A DNA stretch of 47,725 nt, taken from the NCBI GenBank assembly GCA_944390025.1, contig CALXOK010000014.1, positions 1-47,725 of the forward strand, in the 5' to 3' direction. The notes below the pieces were generated by a model. It did no database searches. It was not told where the DNA came from and saw nothing but the letters and a program-made list of their open reading frames with translations. The stretch comes from an uncultured Spirochaetales bacterium. Lineage in GTDB: Bacteria > Spirochaetota > Spirochaetia > Sphaerochaetales > Sphaerochaetaceae. The translations under genes and the position numbers were made by a program. This document shows positions 1 to 7,776 of this stretch, one piece after another; the stretch's first letter is position 1, and each line of letters starts with the position of its first letter.

Positions 1-57
1 CTTGAATGCCTGCCCTCTGAGGCTGCTGACGAGCTCTTCTCTATTCAGATCTCATAG
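1..57 (+). CDS. 3' end of an unidentified protein (partial)
   Basis: The first 57 bases read in frame as LECLPSEAADELFSIQIS followed by TAG, so they could be the last 18 codons of a plus-strand gene that begins before the window. The tail is too short to assign. It would converge on the gene at 73-360 with a 15-base gap, which fits the tight tail-to-tail packing seen elsewhere here. An open frame this short can arise by chance. Confidence 0.3.
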   Translation, partial: LECLPSEAADELFSIQIS

Positions 58-72
58 TTATTAAAGCAGAAT

Positions 73-360
73 TCAAGTTTCAGGATAGAAAGGAATACCG
101 CAATCCACGCTTTTTCCACACATTATCCTTACCTTTCTGATTCTGATCAGATATACACAGTTTCCGTTCCTGTCACATACGGCCTGTATCTCACCGGCTG
201 AAGGAATTTCCTCTCCAGTCAGTTCAAAAAGTCTCTGGCTTAAAGCCACACATGTAATTCCGGAATTGGGAATCAGGTAATCAGAAAACAGGCATTCTGT
301 ATAATCAGACGCTGAAGGATTCATTTTCCTGAAATTTAAAAACATTTCATCACTGGTCAT
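73..360 (-). CDS. ASCH-domain-like small protein, apparently shortened
   Basis: This is a 95-residue protein. Its middle, around GEEIPSAGEIQAVCDRNGN followed by a strand reading VYLIRIRKVRIM, resembles the core of ASCH-domain proteins, where a GEPLPKVGD-like turn is followed by an ExxVCVIxTTEVE-like strand. ASCH domains adopt a PUA-like fold and are suspected to bind RNA or modified nucleotides. Family members are usually about 130-150 residues; here the frame stops shortly after the ASCH strand, so the C-terminal third is missing. No Shine-Dalgarno is visible before the ATG at 358-360, but AATAAT ends 7 nt upstream and TTGAGA lies 16 bp further back, suggesting a leaderless transcript. The family call is by eye and tentative. 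Confidence 0.5.
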   Translation of the reverse strand: MTSDEMFLNFRKMNPSASDYTECLFSDYLIPNSGITCVALSQRLFELTGEEIPSAGEIQAVCDRNGNCVYLIRIRKVRIMCGKSVDCGIPFYPET

Positions 361-367
361 ATCAGGA

Positions 368-395
368 ATTATTCACAAAGAAAAAAATTTCTCAA
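368..395 (-). promoter_or_regulatory. promoter of the ASCH-like gene (leaderless type)
   Basis: On the minus strand TTGAGA (390-395) is separated by 16 bp from AATAAT (368-373). Only 7 nt separate the -10 from the ATG at 360, so the predicted transcription start falls on or beside the start codon. Confidence 0.5.
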
Positions 396-465
396 TCTAT
401 TTCCTTTATCGAGTGGGAATTAAGATTTTCCTGCATTTTTCTAAAAAAATTTTCTTCCGTTCTTA

Positions 466-495
466 TTGACTTTAAGTCCTCTGATAGAGTATTGT
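466..495 (+). promoter_or_regulatory. promoter of tRNA-Leu(GAG)
   Basis: TTGACT (466-471) and TATTGT (490-495) are separated by 18 bp. Transcription would start near 502, about 30 nt before the mature tRNA 5' end. Confidence 0.6.
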
Positions 496-531
496 CTTTC
501 ATGTTGCTGAAAAGCACGATTAATACCAATT

Positions 532-615
532 GCGGTCGTGGTGGAATTGGTAGACACGCTAGCTTGAGGTGCTAGTGGTCGAAAGGCTATGCTGGTTCAA
601 GTCCAGTCGACCGCA
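532..615 (+). tRNA. tRNA-Leu (anticodon GAG)
   Basis: The acceptor strands GCGGTCG (532-538) and CGACCGC (608-614) pair perfectly, with discriminator A at 615. The anticodon stem CTAGC/GCTAG encloses the loop TTGAGGT, giving anticodon GAG at 566-568, which reads CUC and CUU. A long variable arm and a GGTTCAAGTCC T-arm are present, as expected of a class II tRNA. The 3' CCA is not encoded (the DNA reads A-CAA), so a CCA-adding enzyme is required. A promoter lies upstream and a terminator directly downstream, so it is a monocistronic unit. Confidence 0.96.
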
Positions 616-620
616 CAATT

Positions 621-656
621 AAAGACCCGAGAGACATTCGCGGGTCTTTTGTTTTT
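621..656 (+). terminator. Rho-independent terminator of tRNA-Leu(GAG)
   Basis: A nine-base stem AAAGACCCG (621-629) pairs with CGGGTCTTT (641-649) and is followed by a T-rich run. Confidence 0.9.
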
Positions 657-681
657 TAATTTTTCTTCGTGAAAAAACCAT

Positions 682-710
682 AAAAAAAGCCGCCCAGTTT
701 CCTGAACGAC
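682..710 (-). terminator. Rho-independent terminator of asnA
   Basis: Read on the minus strand, a nine-pair stem (702-710 with 689-697, including G-U pairs) closes on a GAAA tetraloop and is followed by seven T residues. It lies 33 bases past the asnA stop and faces the tRNA terminator. Confidence 0.85.
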
Positions 711-742
711 TTTGTAGTTAAGATTTCCGGTTTTCTCCGATT

Positions 743-1774
743 TCAGAGCAAAGTCACTCCAAGAGAGGATGCTTCTTCTCTTGCTTCTTCCTGCCAGACA
801 GAAGCCTGCACTTCACCGATATGGGCTTTCTTGAGAAGGAACATGCACAGTCTGCTCTGCCCTATTCCACCGCCTATTGTCTGCGGGAAATCGCCATTGA
901 GAAGTCTCTTGTGCCAGTAAAGGTCCTTTCTTTCCATACAGCCTTTGATCTCAAGCTGTCTGAGAAGGGATTCCCTGCTGACTCTGATTCCCATCGAGGA
1001 AAGCTCAAGAGAAGACTGTCTCACGCTGTCCCAGACGATAATGTCGCCATTGAGGCCCTGGTGAAATTCCGATGTCGGAGTTGACCAGTCATCATAATCA
1101 GGAGCACGTCCAGAATGAGGCTTACCATCAGCAAGAGTAGCTCCGATGCCTATGATGAAGACAGCCTTATGCTTCTTTGCAATCTCTACTTCCCTCTCCT
1201 GTGCACTGAGATCAGGATACATCTTCAAAAGATCTTCTGTATGAACGAAAGTAATCTCATCTGGAAGGCAGGGAACGATTGAAGGATAGGTCTCGTGAAT
1301 GAGAAACTCCGTTCTCTTTATCGCTGAGTAGATTTCCCTGACAACAGACTTCAGATACTCAAGATTCCTGTTATCCTCACTTATGACCTGCTCCCAGTCC
1401 CACTGGTCGACATAGACAGAATGGATTGCGTCAATGTCGTCATCCGGGCGGAGGGCATTCATATCTGTATACAGGCCATAACCTGTAGAAATGCCATAAT
1501 CAGCAAGAGCCATCCTCTTCCACTTTGCAAGGGACTGGACAATCTCCATCTGCTTGTTGTCCATGTTTCCAAGCTCAAAGCGCACAGGGCGCTCAATGCC
1601 ATTGAGATCGTCATTGATTCCGCTTCCTGAAGGAACGAAAATCGGGCTGGTGACACGTGAAAGCCTCAGTGCACCGCTGAGTTCCTTCTCAAACAGATCC
1701 TTGACTATCTTGATGGCTCTTTCTGTCTCTCTTGTATTGAGGACAGAATGGTAGCCAGACGGGAAATATTTCAT
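743..1774 (-). CDS. asnA: aspartate--ammonia ligase (asparagine synthetase A)
   Basis: AsnA makes asparagine from aspartate and free ammonia with ATP, giving AMP and PPi, in the cytoplasm. The 343-residue product matches the family's usual length of about 330. It contains typical family blocks: RVTSPIFVPSGSGINDDLNG near the N-terminus, a VYVDQWDWE segment, and the C-terminal GGGIGQSRLCMFLLKKAHIGEVQ. The fold is related to class II aminoacyl-tRNA synthetases. I chose the ATG at 1772-1774, giving MKYFPSGYH, because GGAGG sits just upstream; an in-frame start 15 codons earlier has no such site. It is a single-gene unit with its own terminator and is divergent from mscL. asnS lies 6 kb away, so asparagine synthesis and charging are both encoded here. 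Confidence 0.95.
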   Translation of the reverse strand: MKYFPSGYHSVLNTRETERAIKIVKDLFEKELSGALRLSRVTSPIFVPSGSGINDDLNGIERPVRFELGNMDNKQMEIVQSLAKWKRMALADYGISTGYGLYTDMNALRPDDDIDAIHSVYVDQWDWEQVISEDNRNLEYLKSVVREIYSAIKRTEFLIHETYPSIVPCLPDEITFVHTEDLLKMYPDLSAQEREVEIAKKHKAVFIIGIGATLADGKPHSGRAPDYDDWSTPTSEFHQGLNGDIIVWDSVRQSSLELSSMGIRVSRESLLRQLEIKGCMERKDLYWHKRLLNGDFPQTIGGGIGQSRLCMFLLKKAHIGEVQASVWQEEAREEASSLGVTLL

Positions 1775-1872
1775 GTTGTTCCTCCGGGACTTCTTTATTT
1801 TCCGTTTAGTTAACAACAATCATAAAAAAATTAAAAGATATAACTAAGTCAAAAATTAATAAAAAAAGAATA

Positions 1873-1902
1873 TTGACTGAAATAAAGTAAAAAAAGTATA
1901 AA
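1873..1902 (+). promoter_or_regulatory. promoter of mscL
   Basis: TTGACT (1873-1878) and TATAAA (1897-1902) are 18 bp apart in a very AT-rich divergent intergenic region (1775-1949). The asnA promoter must lie in the same region on the other strand, but I see only a weak TATGAT without a convincing -35. Confidence 0.65.
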
Positions 1903-1949
1903 CATTGAAGTCGGAAAATTTTTTATTGAAAGGAAATAGAAGAAAAAAA

Positions 1950-2402
1950 ATGAAAGAAACTGGATTTTTTGCTGAATTCAAGAAGTTCATTACACGCGGC
2001 AATGTTATTGACATGGCCATCGGTGTAATCATTGGTGCTGCTTTCAATGCAATTGTCAACAGTCTCGTTGCTGACATCATCAATCCTGTTATCGGACTTG
2101 CTACAGGCGGTGTCAACTTCTCAGCCATGGTCATCACACTCAAGGAAGCCACAGAGACAAATCCTGCACTGACAATCAACATCGGTATGTTCATCAACAC
2201 AATCATCAACTTCCTCATCATCGCACTGACACTCTTTATCATTGTCAAGGTGTTCAACAAGATGAATGAGGCTCGTCAGGCAAAAGAGAAGGAAGCCGCC
2301 GCAGCCGCTGCTGCTGCAGCTGCAGCCGTTCCGCCTGCAAAGAGTGATGATGTCATCCTCCTTGAGGAAATCAGGGACCTGCTCAAGAAGCAGAGCAACT
2401 GA
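1950..2402 (+). CDS. mscL: large-conductance mechanosensitive channel MscL
   Basis: MscL is a pentameric inner-membrane channel that opens under membrane tension to release solutes during hypo-osmotic shock. The 150-residue product has the hallmark first helix GNVIDMAIGVIIGAAFNAIV, then SLVADIINPVIGL, a periplasmic loop, and a second helix around INFLIIALTLFIIVKVFNK. The C-terminal EEIRDLLKKQ matches the cytoplasmic helical bundle. An unusual run of eleven alanines links the charged segment after the second helix to that bundle. I took the ATG at 1950 (MKETGFFAEFKKF) because it gives the canonical N-terminus; a purine-rich AGGAAATAGAAG lies upstream. It is monocistronic and ends in a terminator. 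Confidence 0.96.
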   Translation: MKETGFFAEFKKFITRGNVIDMAIGVIIGAAFNAIVNSLVADIINPVIGLATGGVNFSAMVITLKEATETNPALTINIGMFINTIINFLIIALTLFIIVKVFNKMNEARQAKEKEAAAAAAAAAAAVPPAKSDDVILLEEIRDLLKKQSN

Positions 2403-2427
2403 GATTTGCGAAGCATATGACTTCATG

Positions 2428-2462
2428 GGTGCCGGAAAATGTTCGGCACCTTATTTTTTTTT
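2428..2462 (+). terminator. Rho-independent terminator of mscL
   Basis: GGTGCCG (2428-2434) pairs with CGGCACC (2444-2450) and is followed by a nearly continuous T run to 2462. Confidence 0.9.
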
Positions 2463-2521
2463 CTGCTAATATTCAACAATACATAGAATTGTAAGATTAA
2501 TGTTAAATTTTTCGTGCTCAC

Positions 2522-2550
2522 TTGACGAAGTTTAGAAAAGTGAGTATCTA
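2522..2550 (+). promoter_or_regulatory. possible promoter of the gene at 2597
   Basis: TTGACG (2522-2527) is followed after 17 bp by TATCTA (2545-2550). The -35 is good, the -10 only fair. Confidence 0.4.
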
Positions 2551-2596
2551 TTAAGTCGACAAAAGGAGAATCTTTTTGATAGCAAGGAGGCCTTTC

Positions 2597-2998
2597 ATGA
2601 AGGCATCAGATGTCAGCCTGATTCTCACAACCACTCAGGGACTATTCTCTGAGACTGAAGTTCCTCAGCTTTATGTCGAGATTCAGGAACACAGAAACCA
2701 GCTTGAAAACGAGCTTGGAAGAACAGTTTCCTTTGAAGATGCAGTATATTCATGGATGGAGAACATCTACTCTCCGATTATGAATGAGATTCTTGATGAT
2801 GTCAGAATCCGTCTTGCATCACAGGACAGGAAAATCAGCGAGATTTACTTTGAGATTTACGAAATCGCCCAGAAGAACGGTTTCAGGAACATTCCTCTTG
2901 CGATTCAGGCCTATGCAAGGCAGAACAGCTCAAGCATTGTCCACATGCTTGAATCCCTGCTCCACCTTGGAAGAAGGAACATCGCATCAATCGCCTGA
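2597..2998 (+). CDS. small helical protein of unknown function
   Basis: I do not recognise this 133-residue protein with confidence. It is predicted to be almost entirely helical and acidic in its first half, with no signal peptide, membrane helix or cysteine. The stretch ELGRTVSFEDAVYSWMENIY recalls a helical segment of DUF4032-type proteins, but that is a loose likeness. The ATG at 2597 is preceded by AAGGAGG with 6 nt spacing. An in-frame TTG at 2576 with AAGGAG upstream would add seven residues and cannot be excluded. The gene is alone on this strand, and its stop codon abuts the stop codon of the convergent DJ-1 gene with no bases between. Confidence 0.75.
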   Translation: MKASDVSLILTTTQGLFSETEVPQLYVEIQEHRNQLENELGRTVSFEDAVYSWMENIYSPIMNEILDDVRIRLASQDRKISEIYFEIYEIAQKNGFRNIPLAIQAYARQNSSSIVHMLESLLHLGRRNIASIA

Positions 2999-3553
2999 TT
3001 ACAGGTTCCAGTAAATTGCTGATTCCACACGGTCTCTTGCTTTGCTGCCGAGCAGCCGCTCAGTCAGCGTGAGAGCAAGAGGCCAGGCGTAAGCCACCGA
3101 CTTGGCTGTGATTATGTTTCCATCCTCAACGACACCCTCTGTGCAGAATTCCTGTGCAGGATAATAGGATTCACATCCTGGGAAGCATGTGGCCTTTTTA
3201 CCTTTAAGAAGACCAAGAGGCGCAAGCACAACAGCAGGAGCCGCACATATTGCGCTGACAAGTCTGTCCTGAGCGTGCCTGATTATCATTTCGTTTACAA
3301 GCCATTCCTGACTCAGATTAGTGCTTCCCGGCATTCCTCCGGGAACATAGACAAGATCGGCCTCTTCATCTTTCGCATCCTCAATAAGACGGTCACAGAC
3401 AACTGTCACATTATGGCTGGAAGTCACTTCAAGTGAACCGCCGACAGCGAGTTTCAATACGCTCACTCCTGCTCTGATGAGACAGTCACAGACAGTAAGC
3501 GCCTCAACTTCCTCAAAACCCTGTGCAAAGAAAACAATGGCTCTTTTATTCAT
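2999..3553 (-). CDS. DJ-1/PfpI family protein (YajL/ThiJ type)
   Basis: This 184-residue protein belongs to the DJ-1/PfpI family of small cytosolic proteins, which carry a reactive cysteine and are variously described as glyoxalases, deglycases or oxidative-stress chaperones. The N-terminal FFAQGFEEVEALTVCDCLIRAG has the conserved Glu that contacts the cysteine. YVPGGMPGSTNL and ICAAPAVVLA place the nucleophile elbow near residue 104. The late TAKSVAYAWPLALTLTERLLG is typical of the YajL branch. Its ATG overlaps the stop of the DAHP synthase gene (ATGA), so it is the last gene of the minus-strand operon starting near 7568. The exact activity cannot be read from sequence. Confidence 0.88.
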   Translation of the reverse strand: MNKRAIVFFAQGFEEVEALTVCDCLIRAGVSVLKLAVGGSLEVTSSHNVTVVCDRLIEDAKDEEADLVYVPGGMPGSTNLSQEWLVNEMIIRHAQDRLVSAICAAPAVVLAPLGLLKGKKATCFPGCESYYPAQEFCTEGVVEDGNIITAKSVAYAWPLALTLTERLLGSKARDRVESAIYWNL

Positions 3554-4623
3554 AGTACCTCTGCTCCTGTAATCCCGGCTTTTCTCAGAATCTCAGCCGA
3601 TGCACTGAGAATCCTTTCAGTCTCTTCCCATCCGATGCAGGCATCGGTAATCGACACTCCGTATTTCATATCCGGTCCTATGGGCTGGTTACCTTCATAG
3701 ATATTACTCTCCAGCATAAAGCCGCGGATGGACTCTTCCCCCCAGACAACCTGATCGATGACACTTCTCAGGACACGCTTCTGACGGCGGAAATCCTTGC
3801 GGCTGTTGCCATGAGAGCAGTCGATGATAATTGCTTCCATGACATTGCTGTCCTTGAGCTTCTTGCGTGCGCTTTCCACCTCATCCTCGTAATAGTTCGG
3901 GCTTCTGTCACCTCCGCGCAGGATAAGATGGCACATACTGTTGCCTCTTGTACGGTAAACCGCACTCCTGCCCTCTTTGTCGATACCGATGAATGATGCA
4001 GGCGCACTGGCACTCTTGATTGCGTTTACCGCATTCGAAAGCTCTCCGGAAGTGGAGTTCTTGAAACCCACGGCAACAGAAATTCCGCTTGCAAGGTTAC
4101 GGTGTGTCTGGCTTTCTGTTGTACGTGCACCGATACTCGCCCAGGAGATGAGCTCATCAATATACTGAGGGACTATCGGGTCAAGCATCTCACAGCCGAC
4201 AGCAAGACCGATTCTGTTGATTTCAATCAGCAGGGAGCGTGCTGTGATAAGACCCTTGTCAATATCGTATGAGCCGTCAAGATCCGGATCGAGAATAAGG
4301 CCCTTCCATCCTACTGTTGTTCGCGGTTTCTCAAAATACGTCCTCATGACGAAAAAGAAGCGGTCACTCAGTTTCTCACTGAGGGCCTTTAGACGGTGTG
4401 CATAGTCCAGAGCCGCTTGTGGATCATGAATTGAACATGGTCCAACAATAGCAAGCAGTCTTCTGTCTTTCCCTGTCAGGATATCATTGACCGTATTCCT
4501 GTAAGAAAGAACCCTGTCATGGATTTCCTGACTGACAGGGCACTTTGCTGCAATGTCGTTCGGAGACAGCAGCGAATCAATTGACGTGATGTTTATATCG
4601 TAAGACGGTATCTTTCTGCTCAT
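3550..4623 (-). CDS. aroG: 3-deoxy-7-phosphoheptulonate synthase (class I, AroF/G/H type)
   Basis: DAHP synthase joins phosphoenolpyruvate and erythrose 4-phosphate in the first step of the shikimate pathway. The 357-residue product shows the class I signatures: LAIVGPCSIHDP near residue 60, VMRTYFEKPRTTVGWKGL, GARTTESQTHRNLASGISVAVGFKN split across the active site, and DCSHGNS for metal binding. The AroF, AroG and AroH isozymes cannot be told apart here, so the symbol is nominal. I chose the ATG at 4623 (MSRKIPSYDI). It has no Shine-Dalgarno, but TATAAT ends 6 nt upstream, suggesting an internal leaderless promoter. An in-frame GTG at 4650 is the alternative. It follows the acyl-CoA synthetase and overlaps the DJ-1 gene by 4 nt. 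Confidence 0.93.
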   Translation of the reverse strand: MSRKIPSYDINITSIDSLLSPNDIAAKCPVSQEIHDRVLSYRNTVNDILTGKDRRLLAIVGPCSIHDPQAALDYAHRLKALSEKLSDRFFFVMRTYFEKPRTTVGWKGLILDPDLDGSYDIDKGLITARSLLIEINRIGLAVGCEMLDPIVPQYIDELISWASIGARTTESQTHRNLASGISVAVGFKNSTSGELSNAVNAIKSASAPASFIGIDKEGRSAVYRTRGNSMCHLILRGGDRSPNYYEDEVESARKKLKDSNVMEAIIIDCSHGNSRKDFRRQKRVLRSVIDQVVWGEESIRGFMLESNIYEGNQPIGPDMKYGVSITDACIGWEETERILSASAEILRKAGITGAEVL

Positions 4624-4629
4624 GCCGCC

Positions 4630-4635
4630 ATTATA
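4630..4635 (-). promoter_or_regulatory. -10 element just upstream of the DAHP synthase ATG
   Basis: A perfect TATAAT on the minus strand ends 6 nt before the ATG at 4623. The position 17 bp upstream reads TTTCTG, a poor -35. It lies in the 44-base gap after the acyl-CoA synthetase gene and would give a leaderless mRNA. Confidence 0.4.
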
Positions 4636-4667
4636 CAGAAATGACGGCACAGCAGAAAGATTCTTCC

Positions 4668-6482
4668 TCAGTTTTTCTGCTCTTCCTGATTCTTTTTCTT
4701 CGGATAGAGGAAGCGCTTGATTTTCTGTGTCGCAGTTCTCTCGAAATCCTCTTCCTGAAGCTCAACAGAATCAATCCTGTTCTGGGCGGAGAGCTCCTTG
4801 TTGACTTCCCCGCGGAGAGAAGCAACATACTTTCTTGCTTCGGCCTTAGCTTCATCAATGCTTATTTTCAGGCTCTTGGCCATCAGCTCAATGTCAATCT
4901 TTATAAGAGCCAGAAGTCCTGTACCCTCAGGAACAACCAGAGATTCCTGAACGAACTGCATGTTGTTGATGACTGATTCGATGGATTCCGGATAGATATT
5001 CTCTCCTGCAGGGCCGAGAATCATGGTCTTGCAACGGCCCTTGATGTAAAGCCTGTGCTTCTTGTCAATGAATCCTAAATCTCCTGTACGGAAATACCCG
5101 TCTTCAGTGAAAGTCTCGCTGTTAAGAGCCGGATTATTATAGTAGCCCGGTGTGACATTCGGTCCTTTGACAGCGATTTCACCTACTCCCTCACTGTCCT
5201 TGTCCAGAAGAATCATATCGACATCCGGATGAATCTTGCCGACACAGGTCGGCTTGTGATCCTTCTTTTTCGGGCCGCAGCCTGCAAGCAGCGGGCTTGT
5301 CTCTGTCAGGCCGTAGCCAAGAGCATATGGGAAGCCGGCATCATAGAGGAAACGCTCAACTTCCTTGTCAAGAGCACTGCCGCCGATACCGAAGAACTTT
5401 ATCTTCCCTCCAAGGGTTGAATGGAGCTTGTTTCCGATAATATGGGCAACAAGTCTGTGTGTAAGGGGATTCTCATAAGCCTTTCTGAGCTTTCCATCTC
5501 CTTTGATAACAGGGGCGACTGCCGCCTTGTATACCTTCTCGATGAGAAGAGGAACCGTCTGTATGACATGAGGTCTGATGCTCTTCAATGCCGGCATCAG
5601 CACTGATACCGCAGGCGGTTTTCCAAGAAAGTGGATTTCTAGACCGCAGTTCATGCTCAGCAGCTGGCCTATTGTGAACTCATAAATATGGCTGATAGGG
5701 AGAATCGAGAGAACTCTCATTTTCGGCTTGATATGAATGTATTCATAAGAAGATCTGTCCGCATTCCTCAGGATGTTCTTATGAGTCAGCACAACGCCTT
5801 TAGAAGCACCGGTCGTTCCTGATGTGTAGATGATGGATGCTGTGTCATCTTCCTCAAGCGGGATTTTGTTCAGCTCCTTGAGGCTGAACTTTGTATGCGT
5901 GATGTCCACACCGGGACATGAAAGGAAATCCTTGACATCAAGGTTCTTCTTAACCTCATCCGTGATATAGAAGAGATCTTCAAGCCTGATGACCATATAG
6001 TCATTCTCAAGGACATAGTCAGCGACAGACTGGAACTGCTTGTTCTGGGCGCACAGTCCCATACAGCCTGAATCCTCCATCGCGACAATGGCCTCTTTTC
6101 CGGTAAAACCGGGAAGAATCGGGACAGCAATGGCTCCGATGCTCGTGAGGCCGAGGTAGAACATCATCCACATCGGACTTGATTCTCCATAGATGCAGAA
6201 ACGGTCTCCCTTTTTCACACCATGATTGAGAAGAAACTGGCTTATGGAATGAACCTTGAATGCAAGATAGCGGTATGTGAATTTCACATCGTCTTCTCCG
6301 CCGTAGACGGTATAGCAGATCAGATTGCTGTAACGTGCACTGACTGCATCAGTGAAATCACGGAATGTGTATTTCTTCATTCCATATAGCTCAAGCCCGT
6401 CAGCCCTTTTCACCTTGCGGCATTCCTTGAATGAATATTCCCTGGCCTTTTCAGCCTTGTTTTTCTTCCTTTTGTCAGACAT
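4668..6482 (-). CDS. long-chain acyl-CoA synthetase / AMP-forming ligase 1
   Basis: This 604-residue ANL-superfamily enzyme activates a carboxylic acid, probably a fatty acid, through an acyl-adenylate and transfers it to CoA. The AMP-binding loop IIYTSGTTGASKGVVLTHKN is near residue 228. It is followed by GYGLTETSPLLAGCG, the adenylate-contacting YFRTGDLGFIDKKHRLYIKG, and a lysine-rich C-terminus with KIKRFLYPKKK, consistent with FadD15-like bacterial enzymes. The start at 6480-6482 is the second of two adjacent ATGs; GGAGG lies upstream within the end of the previous gene, with which it overlaps by 8 nt. A second, diverged paralogue is at 12366-14105. Substrate chain length cannot be inferred. 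Confidence 0.88.
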   Translation of the reverse strand: MSDKRKKNKAEKAREYSFKECRKVKRADGLELYGMKKYTFRDFTDAVSARYSNLICYTVYGGEDDVKFTYRYLAFKVHSISQFLLNHGVKKGDRFCIYGESSPMWMMFYLGLTSIGAIAVPILPGFTGKEAIVAMEDSGCMGLCAQNKQFQSVADYVLENDYMVIRLEDLFYITDEVKKNLDVKDFLSCPGVDITHTKFSLKELNKIPLEEDDTASIIYTSGTTGASKGVVLTHKNILRNADRSSYEYIHIKPKMRVLSILPISHIYEFTIGQLLSMNCGLEIHFLGKPPAVSVLMPALKSIRPHVIQTVPLLIEKVYKAAVAPVIKGDGKLRKAYENPLTHRLVAHIIGNKLHSTLGGKIKFFGIGGSALDKEVERFLYDAGFPYALGYGLTETSPLLAGCGPKKKDHKPTCVGKIHPDVDMILLDKDSEGVGEIAVKGPNVTPGYYNNPALNSETFTEDGYFRTGDLGFIDKKHRLYIKGRCKTMILGPAGENIYPESIESVINNMQFVQESLVVPEGTGLLALIKIDIELMAKSLKISIDEAKAEARKYVASLRGEVNKELSAQNRIDSVELQEEDFERTATQKIKRFLYPKKKNQEEQKN

Positions 6483-7242
6483 CATAACCTCCATAGGTTT
6501 TTCCGCGCTCACATATGACAATGTTATCATATTCCGCACTGCTGTATACTTCTTTCACCTTCTCAGGCGAATTGTTGTTTTCAGATAGGTGCACTAGATA
6601 GACGGGACAGGCAATCTTTCCGCTCTGTTCAAGGAAGTCCCTTGCCTGTCTGTTCGACAGATGGCCGCGCTCTCCCAGAATCCTCTGCTTGAGAAAATAA
6701 GGATATCTGCCCTGCATGAGCATCGTTTCATCATAATTGCTCTCAAGGAAAAGAACATCGCTTTGTCTTGCCTGCAAGAGGCTTTCCTCACTGTAAAGAC
6801 CTGTGTCAGTCATCAGAAAAAAGGTAGTGTCAGGACTTGTGATTCTGTATCCGGCACTGCCTGCACTGTCATGGCTTGTGCGGAAAGGAAAAGCTGTGAA
6901 CCCCTCACAGCTTACACTGCTGCCGAAATCAAAGAGTGAAACCATCTCATCAGTAAGCCCGAGTCTGTAATATAGTTTCCTGTCGCTTTCAAAACTCTGG
7001 CGCGAAGCATGTATCCTCACGCCCAGCCTGCGCTGAAGCACCCCCAGACCCTTGCTGTGATCAGGATGCATATGTGTGACAAGCACATCCGTAATTGACT
7101 GGAACGGGATTCCAACCTGCTCAAGGCGCCTGACAAGACCACTGAAAGTCAGGCCGTCATCGACAAGCAAGCTGCTCTTCCCGTCACAAAAGGCGTAAGA
7201 GTTACCGCAACTTCCTGATGTCAGTATGGCATAGCGTATCAT
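6475..7242 (-). CDS. MBL-fold metallohydrolase, YycJ/WalJ type
   Basis: This 255-residue metallo-beta-lactamase-fold protein has the di-metal motif THMHPDHSKG near residue 56. The late LVHLSENNNSPEKV block matches the HLSxxxNxPE pattern of YycJ/WalJ exonuclease-like proteins, for which roles in DNA repair and cell-wall homeostasis have been proposed. The N-terminal LTSGSCGNSYAF is also typical. The start ATG overlaps the stop of the ArsC/Spx-like gene (ATGA), and the end overlaps the acyl-CoA synthetase gene by 8 nt, so all three are translationally coupled. The specific substrate is not known. Confidence 0.85.
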   Translation of the reverse strand: MIRYAILTSGSCGNSYAFCDGKSSLLVDDGLTFSGLVRRLEQVGIPFQSITDVLVTHMHPDHSKGLGVLQRRLGVRIHASRQSFESDRKLYYRLGLTDEMVSLFDFGSSVSCEGFTAFPFRTSHDSAGSAGYRITSPDTTFFLMTDTGLYSEESLLQARQSDVLFLESNYDETMLMQGRYPYFLKQRILGERGHLSNRQARDFLEQSGKIACPVYLVHLSENNNSPEKVKEVYSSAEYDNIVICERGKTYGGYDV

Positions 7243-7568
7243 GCCATCTCCTCCAGAAAGGCTCTGTCAAAGCCAAGAGCGACCTTTCCGCAAGAGCGGA
7301 GGAGCGGAGTGACAAAAAGGCTCTGATCCTCCTCCAGCTCTTGTCTGGCATCGTACTCCATGTACTGCATGCCCCGGCGAATGTAATTCCTGCTTTTAGT
7401 GTTCACACAGTCCTCAGGCGGAATGCGGGAAAATATATTGTCAAGCTCCTTCTTGGAGAGCTTTTTCTCCATTAAGTTGACAAACTGAAAGTCAATTCTC
7501 CTTTCCTTGAGGAAACGTATGGCCTTCTTGGTCTCATTACATGAAGTAAATCCGTATATCTGTATCAA
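7239..7568 (-). CDS. ArsC/Spx family thioredoxin-fold protein
   Basis: This 109-residue protein belongs to the ArsC/Spx/YffB family. The N-terminal strand IQIYGFTSCNETKKAIRFL holds the single family cysteine in a CNET context, RRIDFQFVNLMEKKLSKKEL follows, and the C-terminus GKVALGFDRAFLEEM carries the family's final GF motif. True arsenate reductases and Spx regulators share this fold, and sequence alone does not separate them. No CxxC switch of the B. subtilis Spx type is visible. I chose a TTG start at 7566-7568 because AGGAG lies 6 nt before it and the protein then begins as the family does; a longer frame adds 18 unlikely residues. It heads the five-gene minus-strand operon ending at 2999. 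Confidence 0.75.
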   Translation of the reverse strand: MIQIYGFTSCNETKKAIRFLKERRIDFQFVNLMEKKLSKKELDNIFSRIPPEDCVNTKSRNYIRRGMQYMEYDARQELEEDQSLFVTPLLRSCGKVALGFDRAFLEEMA

Positions 7569-7713
7569 AACATACTCCTGTGATAAATATCGGGAAAATA
7601 CGCACGCCGTGTCAATTTTCAATATATAAAACCTGAGTAGTCATTATTCACTAATTGGCTCTGTTTTCTTCATCAGGAGCGGTTGACTCTTACTATCCGC
7701 AAGCCTTACCAGA

Positions 7714-7742
7714 TTGACGCACAGGACTAAAACTCATAGGAT
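7714..7742 (+). promoter_or_regulatory. promoter of asnS
   Basis: TTGACG (7714-7719) and TAGGAT (7737-7742) are 17 bp apart, leaving a leader of about 30 nt. I see no T-box-like structure. Confidence 0.6.
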
Positions 7743-7776
7743 TCTTCACGATATTCATTTTATTCAGAGGGTTTTT

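Noticed and set aside
7623..7776. T-box or other riboswitch before asnS
   Set aside because: The leader after the promoter is only about 30 nt and has no specifier loop or antiterminator.
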